This document shows, in pieces, positions 1 to 7,753 of a stretch of DNA of 8,612 nt. A program made the translations under genes and the position numbers. This stretch comes from Deltaproteobacteria bacterium (GTDB lineage: Bacteria; Desulfobacterota_C; Deferrisomatia; Deferrisomatales; JACRMM01). The stretch covers positions 1 to 8,612 of the forward strand of contig JACRCS010000717.1 of the NCBI GenBank assembly GCA_016218905.1, read 5' to 3'. The stretch's first letter is position 1. Each line of letters starts with the position of its first letter. The notes beneath the pieces are model-generated. The model ran no database searches, had not been told where the DNA came from, and saw nothing but the letters and a program-made list of their open reading frames with translations.

Positions 1-7
1 CTGAGGG

Positions 8-99
8 AGAATTTAGGAATTAGAATTTAGGGATTTAGGGATTTAGGGATTTAGGGATTAATAATTCCTCAATTCCTCATTCGCAATTCCTCAATTCCC
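8..99. repeat. AT-rich low-complexity intergenic repeat (two word families)
   Basis: Three perfect tandem copies of the 8-mer GGATTTAG lie at 31-54, flanked by degenerate copies from about 8 to 60. A second block at 63-99 contains AATTCCTC three times (63-70, 71-78, 85-92) plus the variant AATTCCC. The second word is roughly the reverse complement of the GGAATTAG/GGATTTAG words in the first block, so the patch could fold into an imperfect hairpin. It is strikingly AT-rich against the GC-rich genes and stops just before the thiolase ribosome-binding site. No coding potential, phage or CRISPR organisation is visible. Function unknown; it looks like a dispersed intergenic repeat, possibly acting on transcript ends. 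Confidence 0.75.
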
Positions 100-120
100 G
101 AATCAATAGGAGAGGTCGTC

Positions 121-1302
121 GTGCGAGATGCCGTCATCGTCACCGCCGTGCGAACCCCGGCGGGCAAGGCGTTCAAGGGAGCCTACAGCACCATGCGGCC
201 CGAGGACCTGGGTTCCGCGGCCATCCGCGGTGCCCTGGATCGGACGCCGGGCCTCGACCCGCAGGAAGTGGACGACGTAATCGTCGGGTGTTCGTTCCCG
301 GAGGCCGAGCAGGGCATGGACCTGGGGCGGATCTGCGCCCTCAGGGCCGGCCTTCCCGACTCGGTGGCCGGCGTAACGGTGAACCGCTTCTGCTCCTCGG
401 GCCTCCAGGCCCTCGCCTACGGCTCCCAGACCGTCTCGATGGGATCGGCCGAGGTGGTCGTCGCAGGCGGTGCCGAGTCGATGACCCGGGTTCCCATGGC
501 CGGAAATCTGCTCATGCCGAACCCCGGCCTCGCGGCGGACCGCCCCGACTTGTACCTCGACATGGGCCTCACCGCCGAGAACGTGGCGGAGCGGTTCGGA
601 GTCAGTCGGGAGGAGCAGGACGCCTTCGCGGCCGAGAGCCACCGGCGGGCCGTGGCGGCCCAGGCGGAAGGCAGGTTCGAGCAGGAGCTCGTGCCGGTCG
701 AGGTCGTTCGCTACCGTCCTGGCGCCAACGGGGAGCCCCGAAGGGAGACGTTCCTCCACGCCGCGGACGAGGGGCCGCGCCCGGGCACGACGGTGGAGAC
801 CCTCGCCGCCCTGAAGCCTGTCTTCCGAAAGGGTGGGAGCGTCACGGCGGGCAATTCCTCCCAGATGACCGACGCGGCCGCGATGTCCGTCATCATGAGC
901 GCAGAGAAGGCCGCCGCACTGGGCCTGAAGCCCATCGCCCGCCTCGTCTCGTTCGCGGCCGTGGGCGTCGATCCGTCTGTCATGGGGATCGGGCCCGTCG
1001 CCGCCATTCCGAAGGCCCTCAAGGGCGCAGGTCTCCGACTACAGGACATCGACCTCATCGAGCTCAATGAGGCGTTCGCGAGCCAGGCGCTCTACGTCAT
1101 CCGCGAGCTCGGGCTTGACCTGTCCAGGGTGAACGTCAACGGCGGCGCGATCGCACTCGGCCATCCGCTCGGCTGCACCGGCGCGAAGTTGGCGGCCACT
1201 CTCTTCCATGAACTCGCCCGTCGACGGGGGCGTTACGGGCTCGTGAGCATGTGCGTCGGCCTGGGCATGGGGGCGGCGGGGGTATTCGAAAACCTCCTGT
1301 GA
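121..1302 (+). CDS. fadA: Thiolase (acetyl-CoA C-acyltransferase), FadA/AtoB-like
   Basis: A complete 393-residue thiolase, the normal family length. Thiolases cleave 3-ketoacyl-CoA with CoA to release acetyl-CoA (last step of beta-oxidation) or run in reverse to condense acetyl-CoA; they act in the cytoplasm, usually as tetramers. Seen in sequence: nucleophilic Cys91 in [14 protein letters not shown] at 316-319, GHP with His348 in the [14 protein letters not shown] stretch, and the second catalytic Cys378 in SMCVGLGMG. The start is the GTG at 121, preceded by AGGAGAGG (108-115) at good spacing; translation from it gives the usual thiolase N-terminus ([12 protein letters not shown]). It is the first gene of a same-strand block with an acyl-CoA dehydrogenase downstream, which favours a degradative role on fatty or other acyl-CoAs. 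Chain-length preference cannot be read from sequence. The family call is very secure; the symbol is by analogy. Confidence 0.96.
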   Translation: MRDAVIVTAVRTPAGKAFKGAYSTMRPEDLGSAAIRGALDRTPGLDPQEVDDVIVGCSFPEAEQGMDLGRICALRAGLPDSVAGVTVNRFCSSGLQALAYGSQTVSMGSAEVVVAGGAESMTRVPMAGNLLMPNPGLAADRPDLYLDMGLTAENVAERFGVSREEQDAFAAESHRRAVAAQAEGRFEQELVPVEVVRYRPGANGEPRRETFLHAADEGPRPGTTVETLAALKPVFRKGGSVTAGNSSQMTDAAAMSVIMSAEKAAALGLKPIARLVSFAAVGVDPSVMGIGPVAAIPKALKGAGLRLQDIDLIELNEAFASQALYVIRELGLDLSRVNVNGGAIALGHPLGCTGAKLAATLFHELARRRGRYGLVSMCVGLGMGAAGVFENLL

Positions 1303-1340
1303 GAAGACGGAAACCTGCAAGAAATGGCGAGGAGTGGACC

Positions 1341-1886
1341 ATGTCGACGAAACGGTCGGAGGACTTCAGATTTCTAATTGCCGAATTTTGCGTCAAGCCT
1401 GCGCTCGTCAATCTCGCAATGGGCGCCCTCGTCACCTGGCTGATCTATCGATCCATGTCCTTTGTCCCCTTCTGGGGAGGACAAGGCATCGCCGTCGATC
1501 TCGTGATCACGACCGTCATCGTTACCGTCTTGACCGATCCCATCACGAGGCGACTGGTGCGAGTCCACGTGGGAAGAGGCCGCCTCCAGTCCTTCCAATC
1601 GGCCAAATGGCGTCAGGTGCCCGTTCGTCACCTCCCTTCGAATCCCGTCCTGCGGCCCCTCTCTCTGGCACTCGCTAACGTGGTCACCCTGACGCTACCC
1701 GTCATCCTCGCCTGCTCGGCCCTGGGGTTCCAAGGAGCCCTCTTGGGCCGCTTCCTTGCGCTCAAAAGCCGTCTTCACGGCCGTAGTGGGCACCGGCGCC
1801 GGTCTGGCCTCCGTCGCAGTCATTTTGGCCGACGGATCACTCCACGAGCGGAAGGCATTCGAACAGAGATGATCGCAACGCGATAG
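1341..1886 (+). CDS. Small multi-pass membrane protein, apparently frameshifted near its end
   Basis: Not a family I recognise. The ATG at 1341 follows AGGAG (1330-1334) by six bases, so translation initiation looks real. The product has hydrophobic segments at about residues 18-38, 48-66 and 106-128, with a basic loop at about 70-105 between the second and third. After Lys142 (AAA at 1764-1766) the reading becomes an Arg/His/Ser-rich tail of the kind produced by a wrong frame, ending at 1886. Skipping one base in the AAAA run at 1764-1767 instead yields AVFTAVVGTGAGLASVAVIL, a good fourth membrane helix, then a short polar tail ending at the TGA at 1870-1872 (about 176 residues). The ancestral gene was therefore most likely a four-helix membrane protein. 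It sits between thiolase and acyl-CoA dehydrogenase in the same direction. A base-call error and a real mutation cannot be told apart here. Confidence 0.65.
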   Translation: MSTKRSEDFRFLIAEFCVKPALVNLAMGALVTWLIYRSMSFVPFWGGQGIAVDLVITTVIVTVLTDPITRRLVRVHVGRGRLQSFQSAKWRQVPVRHLPSNPVLRPLSLALANVVTLTLPVILACSALGFQGALLGRFLALKSRLHGRSGHRRRSGLRRSHFGRRITPRAEGIRTEMIATR

Positions 1887-1902
1887 GCGTCCCAGGAGCT
1901 CG

Positions 1903-3705
<1,803 letters not shown>

Positions 3706-3759
3706 CCGTCTAACGAGACTGCGCCTCAGACCGTCGAGATCAAGCAAGCCCGGTTTGTT

Positions 3760-3835
3760 CTCACGCAACGACGCAGCGACCCGACGTGAGAACCGACCTT
3801 GGTTTTTCGTTGCGAGCGTTGCGCCGTTGCGTGAG
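3760..3835. repeat. Inverted CGTTGCG-type intergenic repeat
   Basis: CTCACGCAACG at 3760-3770 is a perfect reverse complement of CGTTGCGTGAG at 3825-3835, and the match continues imperfectly inward, so the 76-bp unit could form a cruciform or RNA hairpin with a long loop. The right arm also carries three overlapping CGTTGCG-like words (3808-3831). It lies in the 228-base gap between the acyl-CoA dehydrogenase stop and the preferred DUF362 start, where I find no gene. There is no T-run after the stem, so it is not an ordinary intrinsic terminator. It resembles REP-like or low-complexity intergenic repeats of GC-rich bacteria. A role is not established. Confidence 0.6.
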
Positions 3836-3920
3836 GCGGGGTCTTTCCCCAGCTGCCTTCGGCGGAAGACTTGACTCATCGTTGAAGATGCTGGGCTCTC
3901 AAGGCCATCTAGTGCCCCAT

Positions 3921-3925
3921 GGAGG
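3921..3925 (+). promoter_or_regulatory. Ribosome-binding site that selects the DUF362 start at 3934
   Basis: GGAGG lies inside the reading frame opened by the ATG at 3919 and eight bases before the in-frame ATG at 3934. The bases before 3919 (ctagtgcccc) contain no Shine-Dalgarno sequence. The second ATG is therefore the better start, shortening the protein by five residues. Confidence 0.7.
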
Positions 3926-3933
3926 ACGAGCGC

Positions 3934-5274
3934 ATGAAGACGGCGCCAGGGCAGTCCGGTCGGGCGGTTGTCTCCGTCACGCGGTACAGGCAGCCGAGGG
4001 AATCGGTCCGGCGTGCGATAGAGCTTTGCGGCGGCCTGGATCACCTCCCGGCCAACGCGCGGGTCTTCATCAAGCCCAACGTCGCTTTCTGGTCGCGGCA
4101 CACGGAGTTCCCCAAGTACGGCGTGATCACCACCTCGCGCGTCGTCGAGGACGTGGTGGAGCTGCTCAAGGAGCAGGGCGTCGACGACATCACCCTGGGG
4201 GAGGGGATCGTCACCTGGGAACGGAAGGACCGCCTGACCCCCGCCGACGCGTTCGAGCGGCTCGGCTACGGCAAGTTGAAGAAGCGCTACGGGGTGAAGG
4301 TGCTCAATGTGTTCGAGCGCCCCTTCGAGCCGGTGGACCTCGGCGGCGGGGTGGAGCTCAACTTCAACGCCGACTTCCTGGAGAGCGACTTCGTCGTCGA
4401 CCTCCCGGTGCTCAAGACCCACGCCCAGACCCGGGTCAGTCTGGGGATCAAGAACCTCAAGGGAACGATCGACATCCCTTCGCGCAAGAAGTGCCACAGT
4501 CCGGATCCGGAACGAGACCTCCACTACAGGATTGCCCGCCTGGGGGACCGACTGCCGCCTTCGCTGACCCTGATCGACGGGATCTACAGCCTCGAGCGGG
4601 GGCCGGCCGTGGAAGGCTGGGCTCGCCGCAGCGACCTGCTGGTGGCCTCGCCGGACCTGCTCTCCGCCGACTTGGTGGGGGCCCGGCTTCTCGGCCAGGA
4701 TCCGGCTCAGGTCCCTCACCTGGTGCACGCCGGACGAAACCGCGGCCGTCCCCTCGACCTGTCCGACGTGGAGGTGCGCGGAGAGAGCCTCGCGGCAGTG
4801 AGTGCCTACCACGAGCCCTCCTTTGCCTACACACCGGACGACCTGCTTCCGGCTCCGCTGGCGAAGAAGGGGGTTCGGGGGCTGCAGTACCGGAAGTACG
4901 ACTCCACGATGTGCACGTACTGTTCGGTGCTCAACGGGCTGGTCCTCCAGGAGCTTCTCCGGGCATGGAAGGGCGAGCCGTGGGAGGACGTCGAGATCCT
5001 CACCGGGAAGGCGATGCGGCCCACGCCGGGCATGCGAAAGACCGTGCTGCTCGGCAACTGCATGTCCAGGCTGCACCGGAAGGACCCGGGCGCTCAGGAG
5101 GCGATCCCGGTATGGGGCTGTCCGCCAGAGCCTGAGGCCGTCATCGCAGCCTTTCATCGGGCGGGCATCCCTATCGACGGAGCGGCGTTGCGAGACCACG
5201 AGCGGTCTCCGGCGGCGTTCCTGAAGCGGTACGCGGGCCGCCCCGAGTTCGACGAACGATTCTATCGGATCTAG
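3934..5274 (+). CDS. DUF362-family protein with C-terminal four-cysteine region
   Basis: A 446-residue cytoplasmic-looking protein (451 if read from 3919) with no signal peptide or membrane segment. The N-terminal two thirds match the DUF362 pattern: an early FIKPNV strand, a stretch ending in TLGEGIVTWERK, and the signature KTHAQTRVSLGIKNLKG beginning at Lys161. DUF362 proteins have no settled biochemical role and often carry iron-sulfur domains. Here the usual CxxCxxC ferredoxin module is absent. Instead the C-terminus has Cys327 and Cys330 (MCTYC), Cys376 (GNCMS) and Cys396 (WGCPPEP), four cysteines that could bind a metal or Fe-S cluster; that is inference. The gene follows an acyl-CoA dehydrogenase and is 19 bases ahead of a flavin reductase remnant, suggesting a redox or acyl-CoA-related task. 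The start was chosen on the GGAGG at 3921-3925. Codon use and composition match its neighbours. Confidence 0.85.
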   Translation: MKTAPGQSGRAVVSVTRYRQPRESVRRAIELCGGLDHLPANARVFIKPNVAFWSRHTEFPKYGVITTSRVVEDVVELLKEQGVDDITLGEGIVTWERKDRLTPADAFERLGYGKLKKRYGVKVLNVFERPFEPVDLGGGVELNFNADFLESDFVVDLPVLKTHAQTRVSLGIKNLKGTIDIPSRKKCHSPDPERDLHYRIARLGDRLPPSLTLIDGIYSLERGPAVEGWARRSDLLVASPDLLSADLVGARLLGQDPAQVPHLVHAGRNRGRPLDLSDVEVRGESLAAVSAYHEPSFAYTPDDLLPAPLAKKGVRGLQYRKYDSTMCTYCSVLNGLVLQELLRAWKGEPWEDVEILTGKAMRPTPGMRKTVLLGNCMSRLHRKDPGAQEAIPVWGCPPEPEAVIAAFHRAGIPIDGAALRDHERSPAAFLKRYAGRPEFDERFYRI

Positions 5275-5281
5275 CCAATAG

Positions 5282-5288
5282 AAGGAGG
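5282..5288 (+). promoter_or_regulatory. Strong ribosome-binding site of the broken flavin reductase
   Basis: AAGGAGG lies five bases before ATG 5294, a near-ideal Shine-Dalgarno sequence. It confirms that the short N-terminal remnant MSKLYLPTRIRG is the authentic start of a once-functional gene, although the main downstream domain is now in another frame. Confidence 0.7.
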
Positions 5289-5293
5289 TCGGC

Positions 5294-6252
5294 ATGTCCA
5301 AGCTATACCTGCCCACCCGGATCCGCGGGCTCGAGGTCCCGCGCGTCGCGGGGCGAAGCCCTCGGCCCCCAAGCGGGTCCTCGTTATCGGAGCCGGCGTC
5401 GCCGGGCTCGAGTACGCCCGCGTTGCGGCGGAGCACGGGCACGCGGTCACGGTCTGGGAGCGCAAGACCGAGGCGGGAGGTCAGGTCGAACTGGCGGCGG
5501 CGCCGCCGGGCCGCGGCGAGTTCGGGCGCCTGAAGGAGTACCTGGTCCAAGCGTGCGAACGCCTGGGCGTGGCGCTGGAGTATGGAAAGGACGCCACCGC
5601 TTCGGACGTGGAAGGCGCGGTGACGGCGGAGAGGTTCGCGAAGGTCGTGCTCGCCACAGGGGCGAGGCCCATCACCGTCCCGATTCCGATCGAGGCAGGC
5701 AGCGCGGTGGTTCAAGCCTGGGACGTCCTGAGGGGGCTCGCCGAGACCGGTTCTCGAGTCGTGGTCGTCGGAGGGGGAGCCGTCGGGGTCGAAACCGCGC
5801 TGCTTCTAGCCGAAGTCGGGACCTTGGACGCGGAGACCCTGCGTTTCCTCCTGCTTCAACGGGCCGAGGAGCCGGAGGAACTCTACCGTCTCCTCACTCA
5901 AGGGACGAAGGAGGTCACGATCGTCGAGATGCTCGAGACGATAGGAACGGACATCGGGCCCAGCACCCGCTGGTCCATGCTGGCGCGGTTGCGACAGTTC
6001 GGCGTGACGGTCCGCGCCGGGGCCAAAGTCCTCGCGGTCCGCGACGGGGGCGTATGGGTGGAAGGCCCCTCCGGGGAGGAGCGGATTGAAGCGGACACCG
6101 TAGTCCTGGCCCTGGGGTCCCGGCCGAACGACGAGCTGGCCGCGGAGCTTTCCGGCTGGATTGCAGACCTAACCGTGATAGGCGATGCCGTGAAGCCGAA
6201 GAAGATGCTCGATGCGATCCGGGAGGCGTACGAGCAAGCCACGGCTGTTTGA
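5294..6252 (+). pseudogene. Enoate/2,4-dienoyl-CoA reductase-type flavoprotein, barrel deleted
   Basis: Family members are about 640-680 residues: an FMN TIM barrel, an Fe-S linker, then an FAD/NAD(P) domain; they reduce enoyl or dienoyl double bonds. Here a strong ribosome-binding site leads into MSKLYLPTRIRGLEVP, the typical N-terminus of the barrel. By 5371 the sequence has jumped to KRVLVIGAGVAGLEYA, the start of the FAD domain. The FAD GxGxxG is at 5389-5406, the NAD(P) GGGAVG at 5770-5787, and the family-typical C-terminus VIGDAVKPKKMLDAI is intact up to the TGA at 6250-6252. About 340-360 residues (~1 kb) including the active-site barrel and cluster cysteines are missing, and the two parts lie in different frames (start in frame 2, domain in frame 1). 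The FAD part is open from 5275 with its first ATG at 5569, inside the domain. Inactivation as a reductase is nearly certain; the family assignment of the short N-terminus is slightly less so. Confidence 0.85.
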
Positions 6253-6276
6253 GTCAGTTGCTGACCGTGATAGTCT
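6249..6276 (+). promoter_or_regulatory. Possible sigma70-like promoter in the convergent gap
   Basis: TTGAGT (6249-6254) and TAGTCT (6271-6276) are separated by 16 bases, overlapping the stop of the flavin reductase remnant. It would read toward the micro-ORF at 6344. Both boxes are imperfect matches, so this is a weak prediction. Confidence 0.2.
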
Positions 6277-6450
6277 ACGGGCGCTATGGTGAGGCTAGTG
6301 AGGAGCCACCTGCAAAGGCGGACCCGACAGCGAAGGAACGATCATGGCCGAAGTTTTCGTTGGAAAGTGAGGCGAAGGGGTCGGACTGCCAGAGCCTGTG
6401 CCCTCTTGAGCCTTGCGAGACCTTGCTTCGGCGGGGGGCCTGAATCGGAT
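6253..6450. other. Gap between convergent blocks with no convincing gene
   Basis: This stretch separates the plus-strand acyl-CoA block from the minus-strand genes. I see no conserved protein on either strand. The only initiation-like signal is a GAAGGAA (6332-6338) before ATG 6344, which opens MAEVFVGK and stops after eight codons. No T-run terminator was found for either block. Confidence 0.5.
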
Positions 6451-6481
6451 CTAGGATCTTCGCGCCGCCACGTCCGATTCA
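6441..6481. repeat. 9-bp inverted repeat at the toxin remnant 3' end
   Basis: TGAATCGGA (6441-6449) pairs with TCCGATTCA (6473-6481) across a 23-base loop that contains the stop codon of the DUF3368 remnant. The stem could act as a bidirectional transcript-end hairpin between the two converging blocks. It lacks a T-run on either side and the loop is long, so terminator function is only a possibility. Confidence 0.4.
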
Positions 6482-6773
6482 AGCAGAGAGATCAACCGTT
6501 CGTCCAACCAGAAGCCATTCCTCCTCAATTCCCGCGCGCGGCCAACGGGATCCGAAACCTGCCCTTTTAGCCACGCGAGCTTGAGGACGCCGAGGGTTCC
6601 CATCACCCGCAGGTTGAGGCTCTTTGCGAAGAGGCGTGGCTCGCGGTTGTCGAGCAGGAGCAAGCCGGACCGGAGCTCCTGGCCCAAGGCGATAGTTTCG
6701 GCCTCGCCTTCGTCGCGTCGATTCCCGCGAGTCCGATGAGAGGTGAGGCGTTCGAGACAACCGGCCCTTTCAA
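6451..6773 (-). pseudogene. DUF3368 (PIN-like) toxin with its middle deleted
   Basis: DUF3368 proteins are PIN-related predicted RNase toxins of about 150-170 residues, usually paired with UPF0175 antitoxins, as here. The N-terminus is visible from a TTG at 6773-6771 that overlaps the antitoxin stop: KGPVVSNASPLIGLAGID, the classic first strand of the family. At about 6717 the sequence jumps to another frame and to the C-terminal half: DEGEAETIALGQEL, LLLLDNREPRLFAKSLNL, RVMGTLGVLKLA, ending at the TAG at 6453-6451. Roughly 60-65 residues between the first strand and the GEAE motif are gone, including the conserved middle acidic region of the fold. The toxin should be dead. An ATG-started reading of the second frame from 6807 exists but its first 30 residues are out-of-frame antitoxin and toxin sequence. 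Confidence 0.85.
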
Positions 6774-7033
6774 AGAACTTCCTGAGCGGTCCGGGAGTCC
6801 TCCTCATACTCGGCCTTGTCGTAGTGAAGGGGGATCTTCCGCTCTCGCAGGAGCTCCATGAACTCCCAGACGGATACCCCGGCCAGCTGGCGAGCCTGTC
6901 CGAAGCTCAGCACGCCCCGCTGGAAGAACGACGCCCCCAGCTCCCTTTTGAGGAGAGAAGCCGCCTCGCTTGCCGGGTATCCGGCTGCGGCCAGCACCTG
7001 GTCCGGCAGCGTAATCTCGACGGTCAGGGCCAT
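6770..7033 (-). CDS. UPF0175-family antitoxin
   Basis: An intact 87-residue protein starting MALTVEITLP. Seen: a short N-terminal strand, a helix-rich central part (SEAASLLKRELGASFFQRG), then the family hallmark LSFGQARQLAGVSVWEFMEL at 42-61 (a helix-turn-helix-like segment) and an acidic tail (IPLHYDKAEYEEDS) of the sort that wraps the toxin. UPF0175 proteins are predicted type II antitoxins, and the partner directly downstream is a DUF3368 toxin, with the stop overlapping the toxin's TTG start. The start at 7033 is supported by AAAGGAGA nine bases upstream; a longer reading from 7111 has no comparable signal. With its toxin disrupted, this gene is an orphan antitoxin that may still bind DNA and regulate its own promoter (inference). 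Confidence 0.88.
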   Translation of the reverse strand: MALTVEITLPDQVLAAAGYPASEAASLLKRELGASFFQRGVLSFGQARQLAGVSVWEFMELLRERKIPLHYDKAEYEEDSRTAQEVL

Positions 7034-7082
7034 CGGTTCATTCTCCTTTCGCCTTCTTCGCCACGAAGTGCCACAGGCGAAT

Positions 7083-7111
7083 AACCTACTGATGCGTGCC
7101 TCGGATAACAA
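7083..7111 (-). promoter_or_regulatory. Predicted promoter of the antitoxin-toxin pair
   Basis: On the minus strand TTGTTA (7111-7106) and TAGGTT (7088-7083) are 17 bases apart, about 50 bases before the antitoxin start. Spacing is ideal and both boxes match sigma70 consensus moderately. It lies in the 129-base gap between the restriction remnant and the antitoxin, which holds no gene. Confidence 0.35.
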
Positions 7112-7162
7112 GGAGATCGGCGTCCCCGTTCCTACGTTGCTTGGTGCTCCCGCGCGGTCGAG

Positions 7163-7669
7163 TCAGAGTCGTCGTGCGTGCTCCGAGTCGACCCTGCCGA
7201 TGAAGTCAGAAACGCCCCGCACGTCGACCTTCCCCGTGACGGCGGCGGTGATCAGGGCGGAGCGGTACTCCTTCTTCTCCGCCATCCGGACGATCTGCTG
7301 GTCGAAGGCGAACCGCTCCATCACCGCACGGACGTTCGGCGAAATGGCGTTGACGTAGCTGACAAGGTTCTGGGCGAGCTGGTTCGGGTCGTCGAGGAGC
7401 TTCGGAAAGTCGAGCTTCGAGAGGTTCTAGAAAGGGCGGCCGGTGACCTGCTCGAGGACGCCGCGGACCACGGTCTCCGGTTTCCCGTGTAGCGCCTTAG
7501 CCTGGTCGAGAACGCGCGCCTTCGTGGGCGCAAGCAGCCAATCGAAGCGCCTGAGGACGGTCAGGGGCAGGATGACCTTGCGGTACTCGTTCCGCTTGTA
7601 CGGCCCCCGGAGCAGGTTGCAGATCTCCCAGATGAACTTCGCGAGCTGGGAATGGGACTCGACCGTCAT
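7163..7669 (-). pseudogene. HsdM N-terminus fused to HsdS C-terminus, with amber codon
   Basis: The start (ATG 7669-7667, with AGGAG at 7679-7675) gives a typical HsdM N-terminal helical region: LAKFIWEICNLLRGPYKRNE, YRKVILPLTVLRRFDWLL, PTKARVLDQ. Codon 81 is TAG (7429-7427), exactly where the family has an aromatic residue before NLSKLDFPKLLDDP. Beyond it the same frame continues with HsdM sequence (QNLVSYVNAISPNVR, RFAFDQQIVRM). At about 7288-7268 it changes to EYRSALITAAVTGKVDVRG, the characteristic C-terminal end of HsdS specificity subunits, ending at the TGA at 7165-7163. All HsdM methyltransferase motifs and both HsdS target-recognition domains are missing, a loss of roughly 2-3 kb. 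No hsdR is present in the window. This is the scar of a type I restriction-modification operon and is non-functional. Confidence 0.87.
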
Positions 7670-7753
7670 CTTCTCTCCTGGACGGATGCATGCCGTGCTT
7701 GCCGGCGGACGATTACGACAGTCGCGGTTTCGAACGGATCCGGCGGGATGTCT

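Noticed and set aside
31..99. Possible CRISPR or short tandem array
   Set aside because: Units are 8 bases and contiguous, with no spacers and no cas genes nearby.
3841..3880. Possible intrinsic terminator (CTTCGGCGGAAG mini-hairpin)
   Set aside because: The stem is four base pairs and there is no following T-run.
3786..5135. 449-codon plus-strand frame overlapping the DUF362 gene
   Set aside because: DUF362 motifs lie in the other frame; this one shows only compositional bias. It covers the inverted repeat region by chance.
6249..6443. 64-codon plus-strand frame with a cysteine-rich end
   Set aside because: No ribosome-binding site for its start, it overlaps the preceding stop, and it has no family-like motif.
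6770..7111. 113-codon longer version of the UPF0175 antitoxin
   Set aside because: The extra N-terminal 26 residues are basic and unlike the family. The internal ATG at 7033 has a strong ribosome-binding site, and the predicted promoter overlaps the longer start.
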